Assembly: GCA_947495075.1 (NCBI GenBank)
Contig: CANLXH010000002.1
Span: forward strand, 992,001-1,056,000
DNA: 64,000 nt
Origin: an uncultured Croceitalea sp.
Lineage (GTDB): Bacteria > Bacteroidota > Bacteroidia > Flavobacteriales > Flavobacteriaceae
Direction of reading: 5' to 3'
Shown here one piece after another: positions 35,249-43,522 of this stretch; within the stretch, counting starts at the first letter, position 1; each line of letters begins with the position of its first letter. The notes below the pieces were generated by a model, which saw nothing but the letters and a program-made list of their open reading frames with translations, did no database searches and was not told where the DNA came from. The translations under genes were made by a program, and so were the position numbers.

Positions 35249-36406
35249 CTAGATACGGATTCCACCAGCTAGTGGTGATAAAGGTTCTTCCGTTGTTACT
35301 TTTCCTTGTGCTATTGGCATAGAAAAAGTTTTAAGTTTTGGCATAACTAATTTTGCAAATCTTTCGCATTCTTCTTTGTGCGGATAACCCGAAAAGATAA
35401 AAGATTTGATACCCATATCCATATAGCGATTAAGTTTTGCTACAATCTGGTCAGGAGTTCCAACTAATGCAGCTCCACACCCAGAACGCCCTTTTCCAAT
35501 ACCAGTCCATAAGTTGTCTTCTACATAGCCATCATCTTCTGAAATTTCTCTCATTTTGGCTTGCCTACTCACACCGTAAGATTTTGCATCTAGCGCGCGT
35601 TCTCTCATTTCTATTCCCTGTTCTACACCTAGTTTTGATATTATACTATCCGCATATGCTCTAGCCTCTTCTTCTGTCTCCCTCACTACCACATGGACTC
35701 TTAATCCAAAATCTACTTTTCTATTGTAACTTGCGGCTTTAGCACTCATATTTTCCATAAGGGTTCTTAAATTACTCATGGTTTCTGGCCACATAAGATA
35801 TACATCACAATGTTCTGCGCATAGATCTACAGCCGCAGGGGAGTATCCACCAAAATATAATAATGGACCATTTTTTTGATAAGACTTTCCTGGACTGGAA
35901 GGTAATTTCATTTTATAAAAAGAGCCTTCAAAATTAACTTCATCTTTAGTCCATATTTGTTTTAATATTTCGATTACCTCACGAGATCTTTGATATCTAT
36001 CTTCAGAAGATAGGTCTTCGCCTGGCAAGTTAGATGATATAATATTTATAGTAAATCTTCCTTTTAAGATATGGTCTATTGTAGCCAAGGTTCTGGCTAA
36101 CATTGGAGGGTGAATTTCACCACACCTAACAGCTGCTAGAATATTTATCTGTTCGGTCATTGGAGCAACTGCGGCTACAAATGGCAAAGTGTCTTGGCCA
36201 ACTTGATAAGATGAAGGGCATAGAATATTCCTATACCCGTTCTTATCTGCGGTCAAAAGAATTTCTGAAGCATTTTTAAAAGTACTTTTGTACGCCATAT
36301 TCCGTTCACCTAAATACCTGTCATCACCATTACAAATAGGAGCGAACCAAGAAACTTCTGCTCCTTCTAAATGAGGGGATCTAATTTGTATTTTATTTGT
36401 ACTCAT
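35249..36406 (-). CDS. FMNH2-dependent sulfonate monooxygenase, SsuD/SmoC-like (LLM class)
   Basis: This 385-residue enzyme is of the luciferase-like monooxygenase class and aligns along its length with alkanesulfonate monooxygenase SsuD. Key residues are kept: Trp206 (DVYLMWPE), Arg236 and His238 (LRVHVVVRET), Arg307 in the active-site loop (GIGKGRSGCG), and Tyr341/His343 (SGYPHKEE). SsuD Cys54 is replaced (the segment reads CPSSYQ). These enzymes cleave the C-S bond with O2 and reduced FMN, giving an aldehyde and sulfite. The aldo/keto reductase encoded 15 bases upstream and the divergent FMN reductase supply the other two activities of the Agrobacterium sulfo-SMO route, so sulfoquinovose is the favoured substrate. 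Other alkanesulfonates cannot be excluded. Confidence 0.87.
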   Translation of the reverse strand: MSTNKIQIRSPHLEGAEVSWFAPICNGDDRYLGERNMAYKSTFKNASEILLTADKNGYRNILCPSSYQVGQDTLPFVAAVAPMTEQINILAAVRCGEIHPPMLARTLATIDHILKGRFTINIISSNLPGEDLSSEDRYQRSREVIEILKQIWTKDEVNFEGSFYKMKLPSSPGKSYQKNGPLLYFGGYSPAAVDLCAEHCDVYLMWPETMSNLRTLMENMSAKAASYNRKVDFGLRVHVVVRETEEEARAYADSIISKLGVEQGIEMRERALDAKSYGVSRQAKMREISEDDGYVEDNLWTGIGKGRSGCGAALVGTPDQIVAKLNRYMDMGIKSFIFSGYPHKEECERFAKLVMPKLKTFSMPIAQGKVTTEEPLSPLAGGIRI

Positions 36407-36421
36407 ATAATTAGTTTATTG

Positions 36422-37309
36422 TTAATCAATTTCCCTTCCTAAAGCAGCCTCCCATAGCATATACCATTCTTCATGGGTAAGACTAAAATCTAATGCTTTT
36501 TTAGCGGAGATAATCCGTTCTATTTTAGAAGTTCCTAGAACAGGAATTATAGTTGCTGGATGTTTTTTTAACCATAAGTATAGAATTTGGTCTGGTTCTA
36601 AATTGTATTTTTCAGATAATTTTTTCAATACCTTCTGTATCCTCAATATTACTGTATCCTTAGTTTCTTTAAATAGGGAACCGCCACCTAAAGGTGACCA
36701 TGCACATGGTATAGTATCCAATTTTTGACATTGATCTAAAGTACCATCCTCAAAAGCGTTTCTACGTAATAATGATATTTCTATTTGATTGGTTACTAAT
36801 GGAGTGTAGGTATTTAAAAGATCAAATTGTGATGGGCTAAAATTTGAAACACCAAAAGAAAGCACTTTGCCTTCTTTTTTTAATTCTGAGAACACGGCTG
36901 CAATTTCCTTTGGATTAAATAGATAATCTGGTCTATGAAGCAATAGTACATCTAGGTAGTCTGTTCCTAACTCTCGCAATGAAATTTCTACAGATTCTCT
37001 GATGTGCTTTTGAGTTAAATTATAAGATTTTATATTGTGCTTTGGTCTGTTATCGGAAATAAGTTTAATACCACATTTTGTAGTTATTCTCATTTTCTTA
37101 CGAAGTTCTGGTCTTTTTTTAACAACATTTCCAAACTCAGTTTCTGTGGTATAATGTCCATAAATATCTGCATGATCAAAATCTATCAGATTTAAATCCA
37201 AACAGCCTTCTATAAATTGCTCATATTCTTTAGAGGATAATTTACTGCCCCAATCTCCTAATCTCATAGTGCCAATGATGAAAGGAGATACATTTTGTTT
37301 TGAAAACAT
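36422..37309 (-). CDS. Aldo/keto reductase, YdhF/SmoB-like
   Basis: This NADPH-dependent oxidoreductase has about 295 residues in a TIM-barrel fold. Tetrad residues are Asp45 and Tyr50 (FDHADIYG), Lys78 (TTKCGI) and His125 (LLLHRPD), with the C-terminal cofactor segment IPVLGTSKIERI. It is nearest in wording to the E. coli YdhF group (FGVSNFSPSQF..., NQIEISLLRR). In the sulfo-SMO pathway SmoB of this superfamily reduces 6-oxo-glucose to glucose after desulfonation; the same role is proposed here. I prefer ATG 37309; the longest frame begins at a TTG at 37339. The gene leads the minus-strand run and has an operator 40 bases upstream. Confidence 0.85.
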   Translation of the reverse strand: MFSKQNVSPFIIGTMRLGDWGSKLSSKEYEQFIEGCLDLNLIDFDHADIYGHYTTETEFGNVVKKRPELRKKMRITTKCGIKLISDNRPKHNIKSYNLTQKHIRESVEISLRELGTDYLDVLLLHRPDYLFNPKEIAAVFSELKKEGKVLSFGVSNFSPSQFDLLNTYTPLVTNQIEISLLRRNAFEDGTLDQCQKLDTIPCAWSPLGGGSLFKETKDTVILRIQKVLKKLSEKYNLEPDQILYLWLKKHPATIIPVLGTSKIERIISAKKALDFSLTHEEWYMLWEAALGREID

Positions 37310-37348
37310 TAATGATGGTGTTTTTTCAAATTTAACCAAATATTACAA

Positions 37349-37366
37349 AATGTAAACGTTTACATT
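37349..37366. promoter_or_regulatory. LacI-type operator, perfect 18-bp palindrome (site 1)
   Basis: AATGTAAACGTTTACATT is a perfect inverted repeat with the central CG typical of LacI/PurR/CcpA-family operators. It lies in the divergent gap between the aldo/keto reductase gene and the FMN reductase gene, so one bound regulator could control both directions. An identical copy is at 39956-39973, and a LacI-family gene lies between the two sites. Confidence 0.85.
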
Positions 37367-37417
37367 GAAAAATATGCTAATTTTACCAAGTGTATCTTAA
37401 AATTAATCATTAAGTAA

Positions 37418-37960
37418 ATGATAACCATTATTTCAGGGTCCAATAGGGACAGTAATAAAACATTTTATTTTGCTAAGGCTGCGTTAAAAGAGCTACAAAA
37501 ACAAACCAATGAAGAAGTCAGGTTTTTAGACCTATCAAGTTTAAAAGGTAGTTTGGTTAACAGTGTTATGTATAAAGATTCTGACCAGCCATTGATTATC
37601 AAAGATATACAAGACGACTATTTTCTGCCAGCATCTAAATTCTGGTTTTTTATTCCAGAATATAATGGTAGCTATCCAGGTGTAGTTAAATTACTTTTAG
37701 ATGTTATGTCCGTTCGGGAAATCAAGAATACTTTTAACGAAAAAAAAGCATGTATAACTGGAATAGCATCAGGTAGAGCAGGTAATCTTAGGGGTATGGA
37801 CCATCTTGCAGATGTATTAAACCATTTGGGAATTCTGGTGCATCCAAATAAGAACCCTATTTCCTCAATTTATAAATTAATCGACTCGGAATCTAAAGAT
37901 GTGTCTAAAGATGCTACTGAGGTTTTACAGAAGCAATTAGTAGAACTATTAAAGTTTTAG
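37418..37960 (+). CDS. NADPH-dependent FMN reductase
   Basis: This 180-residue flavodoxin-fold reductase has the FMN-phosphate loop GSNRDSN (7-13), the family motif PEYNGSYPG (80-88) and GIASGRAGNLRGMDHL (about 106-121). It should reduce FMN with NAD(P)H and release it for a two-component monooxygenase. It is divergent from the aldo/keto reductase and SsuD-like monooxygenase genes across a shared operator, which makes it the natural partner of that monooxygenase (as SsuE to SsuD or SmoA to SmoC). It ends directly against the convergent LacI gene with no gap. Confidence 0.87.
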   Translation: MITIISGSNRDSNKTFYFAKAALKELQKQTNEEVRFLDLSSLKGSLVNSVMYKDSDQPLIIKDIQDDYFLPASKFWFFIPEYNGSYPGVVKLLLDVMSVREIKNTFNEKKACITGIASGRAGNLRGMDHLADVLNHLGILVHPNKNPISSIYKLIDSESKDVSKDATEVLQKQLVELLKF

Positions 37961-38974
37961 CTACTGAGACAGGGATGATTCTCTGATGATTAATTTAGGG
38001 GATAAAATTTCCGTTTTAGGGGAAATTAATTTTTCTGAATTAAGGATTTCCAATAACATGCATGCGGACAATTTTCCCATTTCAGAATTTCTTTGATCTA
38101 TAGTGCTTAGTTTTGGCTGAACAAGTGAACTGAAATTTGTATTGCCAAAACCAATTAACTTAACATCTTTAGGTACATCAATCTGTATTTTTTTAAGAAT
38201 ATTTAGAATATACAAAGCACTTTCATCGCCATGAGCAAAAATACCATCGGTAGGATTTTCACTATCATTGCATAGATTTTGGATGGTCTTACTATCTGCT
38301 AACTCATTCATATTTAGATGTACTATAGATGTTTCCTCGTTGTAGAACGACCCATAATCCTGTAAAGCTGAAACATATCCTTTTTTCCTTTCTTTGTGTA
38401 TTTCCATTTTAAGATTTCCGACAATATGTATTATGTTTTTACATCCTTGATTAATTAAATGTTCTGTAGCTAAGAAAGCGCCTTTATAGTTGTCGAAGCC
38501 AATTTGATTGGTATTTTTTAATTGATGAGTCCTATCAAAAAATACAACAGGAATATTGTAGCTATTTAATCTTTTTATAATATTTAATGCTATGGTTTGC
38601 TCTGTGAAAGACAACAATACGCCATCAACTTTTGATTGAATAAAAGACTGAATTGCTTTTATTTCTTTTTCTTTAGATTCATGCGATTGTGCTATAATAA
38701 TAGAATAATTTGCTTCGTTGGCTTTTTGCTCAATACCATTAATAATACTGCTAAAAAATGGATTGCTAAGTTCAGGTATGATAATACCAATAATTTTACT
38801 TTTACCGCTTCTTAAGGCTGAAGCCATTAAATTAGGTTGATAATCAAGTTTTTTAGAAGCTTTTAATACTATTTCTCTTGTTTTTTTGGATACAAGAGGG
38901 CTTTCATTAAAGACTCGAGAGATTGTCGCTAAGGAAAGACCAGTAATTTTTGCGATATCTTTTATTCCAGCCAT
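37961..38974 (-). CDS. LacI-family transcriptional regulator of the sulfonate/sulfosugar locus
   Basis: This regulator of about 337 residues has an N-terminal helix-turn-helix (IKDIAKITGLSLATISRVFN, about 4-23) and a periplasmic-binding-protein-like sensor domain (IIGIIIPELSNPFF..., DGIFAHGD, LIGFGNTNF). I chose ATG 38974 (MAGIKDIAK), since the longer frame from 39046 adds 24 residues that fit no LacI protein and overlap the exporter gene. It follows the YeiH-type exporter gene by 20 bases and is therefore under the operator at 39956-39973, giving autoregulation. LacI proteins mostly sense sugars or sugar phosphates, which supports a sugar-derived inducer. Confidence 0.9.
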   Translation of the reverse strand: MAGIKDIAKITGLSLATISRVFNESPLVSKKTREIVLKASKKLDYQPNLMASALRSGKSKIIGIIIPELSNPFFSSIINGIEQKANEANYSIIIAQSHESKEKEIKAIQSFIQSKVDGVLLSFTEQTIALNIIKRLNSYNIPVVFFDRTHQLKNTNQIGFDNYKGAFLATEHLINQGCKNIIHIVGNLKMEIHKERKKGYVSALQDYGSFYNEETSIVHLNMNELADSKTIQNLCNDSENPTDGIFAHGDESALYILNILKKIQIDVPKDVKLIGFGNTNFSSLVQPKLSTIDQRNSEMGKLSACMLLEILNSEKLISPKTEILSPKLIIRESSLSQ

Positions 38975-38994
38975 AAGTTTAATAACTACTGTAT

Positions 38995-39927
38995 TTACAT
39001 ATAAGTAAGAATATATATTAAAGATATAATTGCTAAAATAAGCCAAGTAATCATACCAACTAATAGAATATTAAAACCCAGTTTCTTTAATTGTTTGATA
39101 TTAATTTGAAGCCCAATCAGAAACAAGGTGAAAATTAATAATTTTCGCGCTCCCCAAACTATATACTCATTTATAGATTGTATTTGAGGTAGATAAGAAG
39201 CCAGAATCATTGCACCTAAAAACCCAAGTATAAACCAAGGAAACTTAAATTTCTCTTTAGTATCTGATCCAAAAGATATTATTAAAACTAGTGGAATAAT
39301 CCACAATGTTCTTACTAATTTAGTTGTAGTAGCAATATTCAATGCTTTTTCCCCAAAAATTTCGGCAGCCCCTACAACAGAACTAGTATCATGTATTGCT
39401 ATAGCCGACCATAAGCCAAATTGACTTTGATTTAAATTAAAATATTGACCTATTAATGGGAAAATAAAAAGCGCTACTGCATTTAATAAGAATACGATGG
39501 CTAAAGAAATTGAAGTCTGGTTAGAATTTGCTTTAATACTAGGGCTGACTGCTGCAATTGCGCTACCTCCACATATTGCGGTGCCTGATGCAATTAAAAT
39601 AGTTGTGACTCTATCAGATTTAAGCAATTTACCTAATACAAAGGCTATTATGAAAACAAATACAATAGTGATTAACGTAGTAAAAAAACTATTGGAACCA
39701 ACAGCAATCGCTTGTTTAATATGTATTCCAAACCCCAACCCTATCACTGAAGCTTGTAAAAGGTATTTTTGAATTGGTTTAACTTTTACAACAAGATTTT
39801 CGTTTGCTAGTTTAAAAACCCCAATTAACATTCCCGATGCTAGTGCTAATGAAGGAGGAACTAAACCAAATAACACTCCTGTAAGTACAAGACCCCCAAT
39901 ACAATATGTGAAAACTTTGCCTAACAT
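38995..39927 (-). CDS. YeiH-family putative sulfate/sulfite exporter
   Basis: This 310-residue membrane protein has about nine to ten hydrophobic helices and the family signatures ASGTAICGGSAIAAVSP (about 113-129) and WSAIAIHDTSSVVGAAEIFG. The family (YeiH, PF03601) is commonly annotated as a putative sulfate exporter; biochemical proof is thin. Next to a C-S-bond-cleaving monooxygenase that releases sulfite, export of sulfite or sulfate is a sensible role. It shares a transcript with the LacI gene and has an operator 29 bases before its start codon. Confidence 0.85.
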   Translation of the reverse strand: MLGKVFTYCIGGLVLTGVLFGLVPPSLALASGMLIGVFKLANENLVVKVKPIQKYLLQASVIGLGFGIHIKQAIAVGSNSFFTTLITIVFVFIIAFVLGKLLKSDRVTTILIASGTAICGGSAIAAVSPSIKANSNQTSISLAIVFLLNAVALFIFPLIGQYFNLNQSQFGLWSAIAIHDTSSVVGAAEIFGEKALNIATTTKLVRTLWIIPLVLIISFGSDTKEKFKFPWFILGFLGAMILASYLPQIQSINEYIVWGARKLLIFTLFLIGLQINIKQLKKLGFNILLVGMITWLILAIISLIYILTYM

Positions 39928-39955
39928 TGTAAATTTTCATAAACATACAAAGAAT

Positions 39956-39973
39956 AATGTAAACGTTTACATT
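39956..39973. promoter_or_regulatory. LacI-type operator, perfect 18-bp palindrome (site 2)
   Basis: This site is identical over all 18 bases to the one at 37349-37366 and sits 29 bases upstream of the YeiH-type exporter start codon, between it and the end of the third FG-GAP gene. Two exact copies around one LacI gene make the regulon assignment strong. Confidence 0.85.
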
Positions 39974-40008
39974 GTTCAAAAGATATTAAAATAGTGAGAT
40001 TTAAGAAA

Positions 40009-43000
40009 TCACTTTATTTTATAGGTTATTGGCGATTCACTATTTCTTGCGATAAACAAAAAATTATTATTGTTAGAATCTTTAAAGGATTTGATATGCT
40101 TTATTTCTCCTTTCTGAAAGAAACCAGAATCTTCACTGGGCATTAGTTTGTAAGTTGCATTGCCTGTACCTAAGAGAATATCGCCATTACTGGAATCTTG
40201 TCTAGAATATTGTGGTTTAAAACCATAATTGTTGCCACCTAAAACTATATCAAGAACGGCATCATTATTAAAATCTGTAATGTGTATAGCTGAAACACTA
40301 GAAAACTGGACCTGTTGTGGGAGTTTTTTAATTTTAAAATTACCTTTTCCATCGTTTACTGCTATGACACTTTCCATTGTATTTACAGTTTTTACGATAG
40401 TATTGTTAAGCACCTCTTTTGAAAATAACTTATCAATACTTTTTTTAGCGTAGTCTGAGAATTTTATATTCTCCTTTTTTAGAGAAACAATTTGATTAGT
40501 AAGCTCCCTTTTTAATATTATTGGATAATCCTTACCACCTATGCTTTGAGTCGTAATTTGTTCAATTGTACCATTATTGTCAAAATCGTTAATGAACATT
40601 TTAATAGGTTTTTTTTGAGAAGCTTTATAAATAATATTACTTCCACTATTTCCTAAGATTAAATCTATATCTCCATCATTGTCTATATCTTTGGTTTTAA
40701 CCACATTCCACCAACCATTTAGGCTATCTAAATTTGTTTGTAGAAGACTTAAACGGCGTCCATTATTTTTGAAAATTTTAGGGGCTCCCCAATCACTACT
40801 TATAACTAAATCTTTTTTTGAATCATTATTTATATCTGCCCATTCAGCCGATGTAATCATTCCAACATCTTTTAGACCAAACGCTCTATTTTCAGTTACA
40901 TCAGAAAAAATACCTTCTCCTATATTTTCTAAAAAAAGGTGTTGTGGATTTATTCCATAAATACCTGGGACGCTCCTACTGGTTATTAAAATATCTATAT
41001 CGCCATCTTTGTCAAAATCGTAAGGGAGAATACAAGAAGTATTATGGTTGGTATTAGGTAATTGATGTGGACTCTTACTAAAATTACCTTTTCCATCATT
41101 TAAGTATAACCGATTAGAATAACGATTAGCATCATAAGGGTTATTACCTCCAGAACCAACAATTAAATCATTATCACCATCATTATCTGCATCAAAAAAT
41201 GAAGCGGCTACATCTTCAAAAAAACTATCTGCACGGAATATATCTAATGTCTTTTTTAGGATTAGTTTGCCATTACCTTTATGGGTATAAATTTTTGCTA
41301 CTCTTCCTTTTGAAGCCCCTAAAAAGATATCTTCATTTCCGTCATTATTAATATCTCCTACTGCAATTGCCGGTCCCTCTTTTGATAACATTTGGGATAT
41401 TAAGCCTTCATAGTCAAAATCAATATGGCTATCTTCTTTGTGCGCAGAAAAATCGTTATCAATTTTTTCTAGAAGGATTTCTTTTTTTGATGCTACTGCG
41501 GTATAATCCATTTTAGCATCTTCTTGTTTAAGGGTGATGGTTGTATTTAGGTTAGGTTTATTAATCTGTTCAATTTTATTATTAGGCCATATTATTCTCA
41601 AAGAATCTATAATATGTTTTTTACCTAAACCTAATGTGACTGTATAATCTACAGAAGATTGAAAACCACGAGATGGTATAAGCTCTTGTCTTATTACTAT
41701 ATTTTTGCCATATAGTTCTACGACACTCCCTATTGCAAATGTATTTTTATCTTCACCTTGTAATTTGAGCCTAATATAGTTGTTGCCTAATTTTTCACTA
41801 TTGTTTTTATAAATAAATACTTCCTGGTTTACATTATTAATAACCAAATCAAGATCTCCATCATTGTCTAAATCTCCATATGCAGCGCCATTAGAAAAGC
41901 TAGGAGTATCTAGGCCCCAAGCATTTGCCATGTTAGAGAAGGTTAAATTCGTATTATTTTTAAAAGCATAGTTAGGAATTGGAACAGACGGCATTGCATC
42001 TATCACTTTTTGTTTCTCATTTTTACTACCACTTATTGCAGTTTGTTGTCTTGTTATATCTTCGAAAAAATCAATAAAATCTTGGTTGGTTAAATCGTGA
42101 TAAATACCATTACTAACAAATATATCTCTATAACCATCATTATCCATATCAAAAAGAAGTGCACCCCAACTCCAATCGGTATTGGAAACACCACTATAAT
42201 TTGATATTTCAGAAAAAGTATTCCCTTGGTTTAGCTGCAAACTATTCTGCATGTATTGATGATAATAGTCGTTTCTTAGCTTAAGCCGATACGTGTCATA
42301 AGACTCAAAATTAGTTGTATTTTTAAGTCTCTCATCTTTTTCAGGTAGCATATCTGTAACGAAAATATCTGATTTACCGTCATTGTTTATATCAGCCATA
42401 TCTGCTCCCATCGAGAACATACTTAAGTGATTAGCCCAATTTTTTATGTCTTCGGTAAAAGTTCCATCTTGGTTATTTATGTATAAATAGTCATGCTCAA
42501 AAAAATCATTTGAAACATAGATGTCTGGATATAAATCGTTGTTTATATCGCCGACGGTAACTCCTAAACCAAAACCAATAAGACTTCCGTAAATATTTGC
42601 CTCTTCACTTACATCTTTAAAAATACCGTTATCGTTTCTGAGTAACTTATCGCCTCCACCTTTTATTTTTTCTGGAACATTCCAGTCCTTTGATCTAACA
42701 TCTCGTTTATTATCATAGCCTAAACTGGCAACAGGAATAAAACTATTATTTAACATATATACATCTAAGTCGCCATCTTTATCATAATCAAAAAATGCAC
42801 TGTGAGTAGTTAAACCACTTTCAGCAAGATTATATTCCTCAGCTCGTTCGGTAAATGTTAAATCACCATTGTTTATAAAGAGTTCATTTTTTTGATCATC
42901 ATTTTTGATATTACCTGCGTTACAAACATAAATATCCAAAAGGTTATCAGCATTAATATCCACAAACACCACGCCGGTAGACCATGCTTTGGTTCCATTA

Positions 43001-43347
43001 ACCTTGGCTTTATCTGTGATATCCTCAAATATAAAGTCACCTTTGTTTAAGTAAAGTTTATTTTTGTTTCTATTTGCAGTGAAATAAATATCTGGTAACC
43101 CATCATTATTGATGTCACCAATAGCAACTCCACCACCATTATAAAAATTACGATATAGAAAAATATTAAAATCTTCTTCGTTTTCTATTTCATTTATAAA
43201 ATCAATTCCTGTAGTTTTTGTCTCTAGTTTTGTAAATAAAGTTTTCTGGTTAATTTCTGATGTACTATTCTTAACCTCATTAGTACAACTAATTAAGAGA
43301 TAGGATAGAGACAGACTTAGATATAATATTTTACTGAAATCTAACAT
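40009..43347 (-). CDS. CRTAC1-like FG-GAP/VCBS-repeat lipoprotein with ASPIC/UnbV domain (copy 3)
   Basis: This is a third paralogue, of about 1112 residues. It has lipobox Cys at about residue 21 (YLLISC), the shared opening block FYNGGGVAIGDINNDG, many Ca2+-type D-x-D/N-x-DG loops and a central ASPIC/UnbV segment (AIGSVVELYGKN, SRGFQSSVDYTVTLGLG, DSLRIIWPN). I chose ATG 43347; an ATG at 43368 adds seven residues (MLFKKCH). It lies between the SusC/SusD pair (separated by a hairpin terminator) and the exporter/LacI unit, in the same direction, and seems to be its own transcript. Like copies 1 and 2, it probably acts on the outer membrane surface. Confidence 0.85.
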   Translation of the reverse strand: MLDFSKILYLSLSLSYLLISCTNEVKNSTSEINQKTLFTKLETKTTGIDFINEIENEEDFNIFLYRNFYNGGGVAIGDINNDGLPDIYFTANRNKNKLYLNKGDFIFEDITDKAKVNGTKAWSTGVVFVDINADNLLDIYVCNAGNIKNDDQKNELFINNGDLTFTERAEEYNLAESGLTTHSAFFDYDKDGDLDVYMLNNSFIPVASLGYDNKRDVRSKDWNVPEKIKGGGDKLLRNDNGIFKDVSEEANIYGSLIGFGLGVTVGDINNDLYPDIYVSNDFFEHDYLYINNQDGTFTEDIKNWANHLSMFSMGADMADINNDGKSDIFVTDMLPEKDERLKNTTNFESYDTYRLKLRNDYYHQYMQNSLQLNQGNTFSEISNYSGVSNTDWSWGALLFDMDNDGYRDIFVSNGIYHDLTNQDFIDFFEDITRQQTAISGSKNEKQKVIDAMPSVPIPNYAFKNNTNLTFSNMANAWGLDTPSFSNGAAYGDLDNDGDLDLVINNVNQEVFIYKNNSEKLGNNYIRLKLQGEDKNTFAIGSVVELYGKNIVIRQELIPSRGFQSSVDYTVTLGLGKKHIIDSLRIIWPNNKIEQINKPNLNTTITLKQEDAKMDYTAVASKKEILLEKIDNDFSAHKEDSHIDFDYEGLISQMLSKEGPAIAVGDINNDGNEDIFLGASKGRVAKIYTHKGNGKLILKKTLDIFRADSFFEDVAASFFDADNDGDNDLIVGSGGNNPYDANRYSNRLYLNDGKGNFSKSPHQLPNTNHNTSCILPYDFDKDGDIDILITSRSVPGIYGINPQHLFLENIGEGIFSDVTENRAFGLKDVGMITSAEWADINNDSKKDLVISSDWGAPKIFKNNGRRLSLLQTNLDSLNGWWNVVKTKDIDNDGDIDLILGNSGSNIIYKASQKKPIKMFINDFDNNGTIEQITTQSIGGKDYPIILKRELTNQIVSLKKENIKFSDYAKKSIDKLFSKEVLNNTIVKTVNTMESVIAVNDGKGNFKIKKLPQQVQFSSVSAIHITDFNNDAVLDIVLGGNNYGFKPQYSRQDSSNGDILLGTGNATYKLMPSEDSGFFQKGEIKHIKSFKDSNNNNFLFIARNSESPITYKIK

Positions 43348-43471
43348 GTGACATTTCTTAAACAACATAGAAAATTTAATCTAACTATTAGTATGCAAAT
43401 TTCATAATGATTTTAATATTATTCAAATAAGAATAGAATAATAGTAATTAAAAATGAATAGGATAAAAATA

Positions 43472-43500
43472 AAAGAGGACCTACTAATTAGGTCCTCTTT
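43472..43500 (-). terminator. Intrinsic terminator downstream of susD
   Basis: A perfect 12-bp stem (43472-43483 with 43489-43500, AAAGAGGACCTA/TAGGTCCTCTTT) and 5-base loop is followed, reading on the minus strand, by a T-rich run (TTTTATTTTT). It ends the SusC/SusD transcript 23 bases after the SusD stop codon and separates it from the third FG-GAP gene. Confidence 0.85.
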
Positions 43501-43522
43501 AAAATAAATAGAATTACTAAAC

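Noticed and set aside
37961-39046. Longer LacI frame beginning at 39046
   Set aside because: The added 24 residues are hydrophobic/aromatic, do not match LacI proteins and overlap the end of the exporter gene; ATG 38974 gives the standard helix-turn-helix start.
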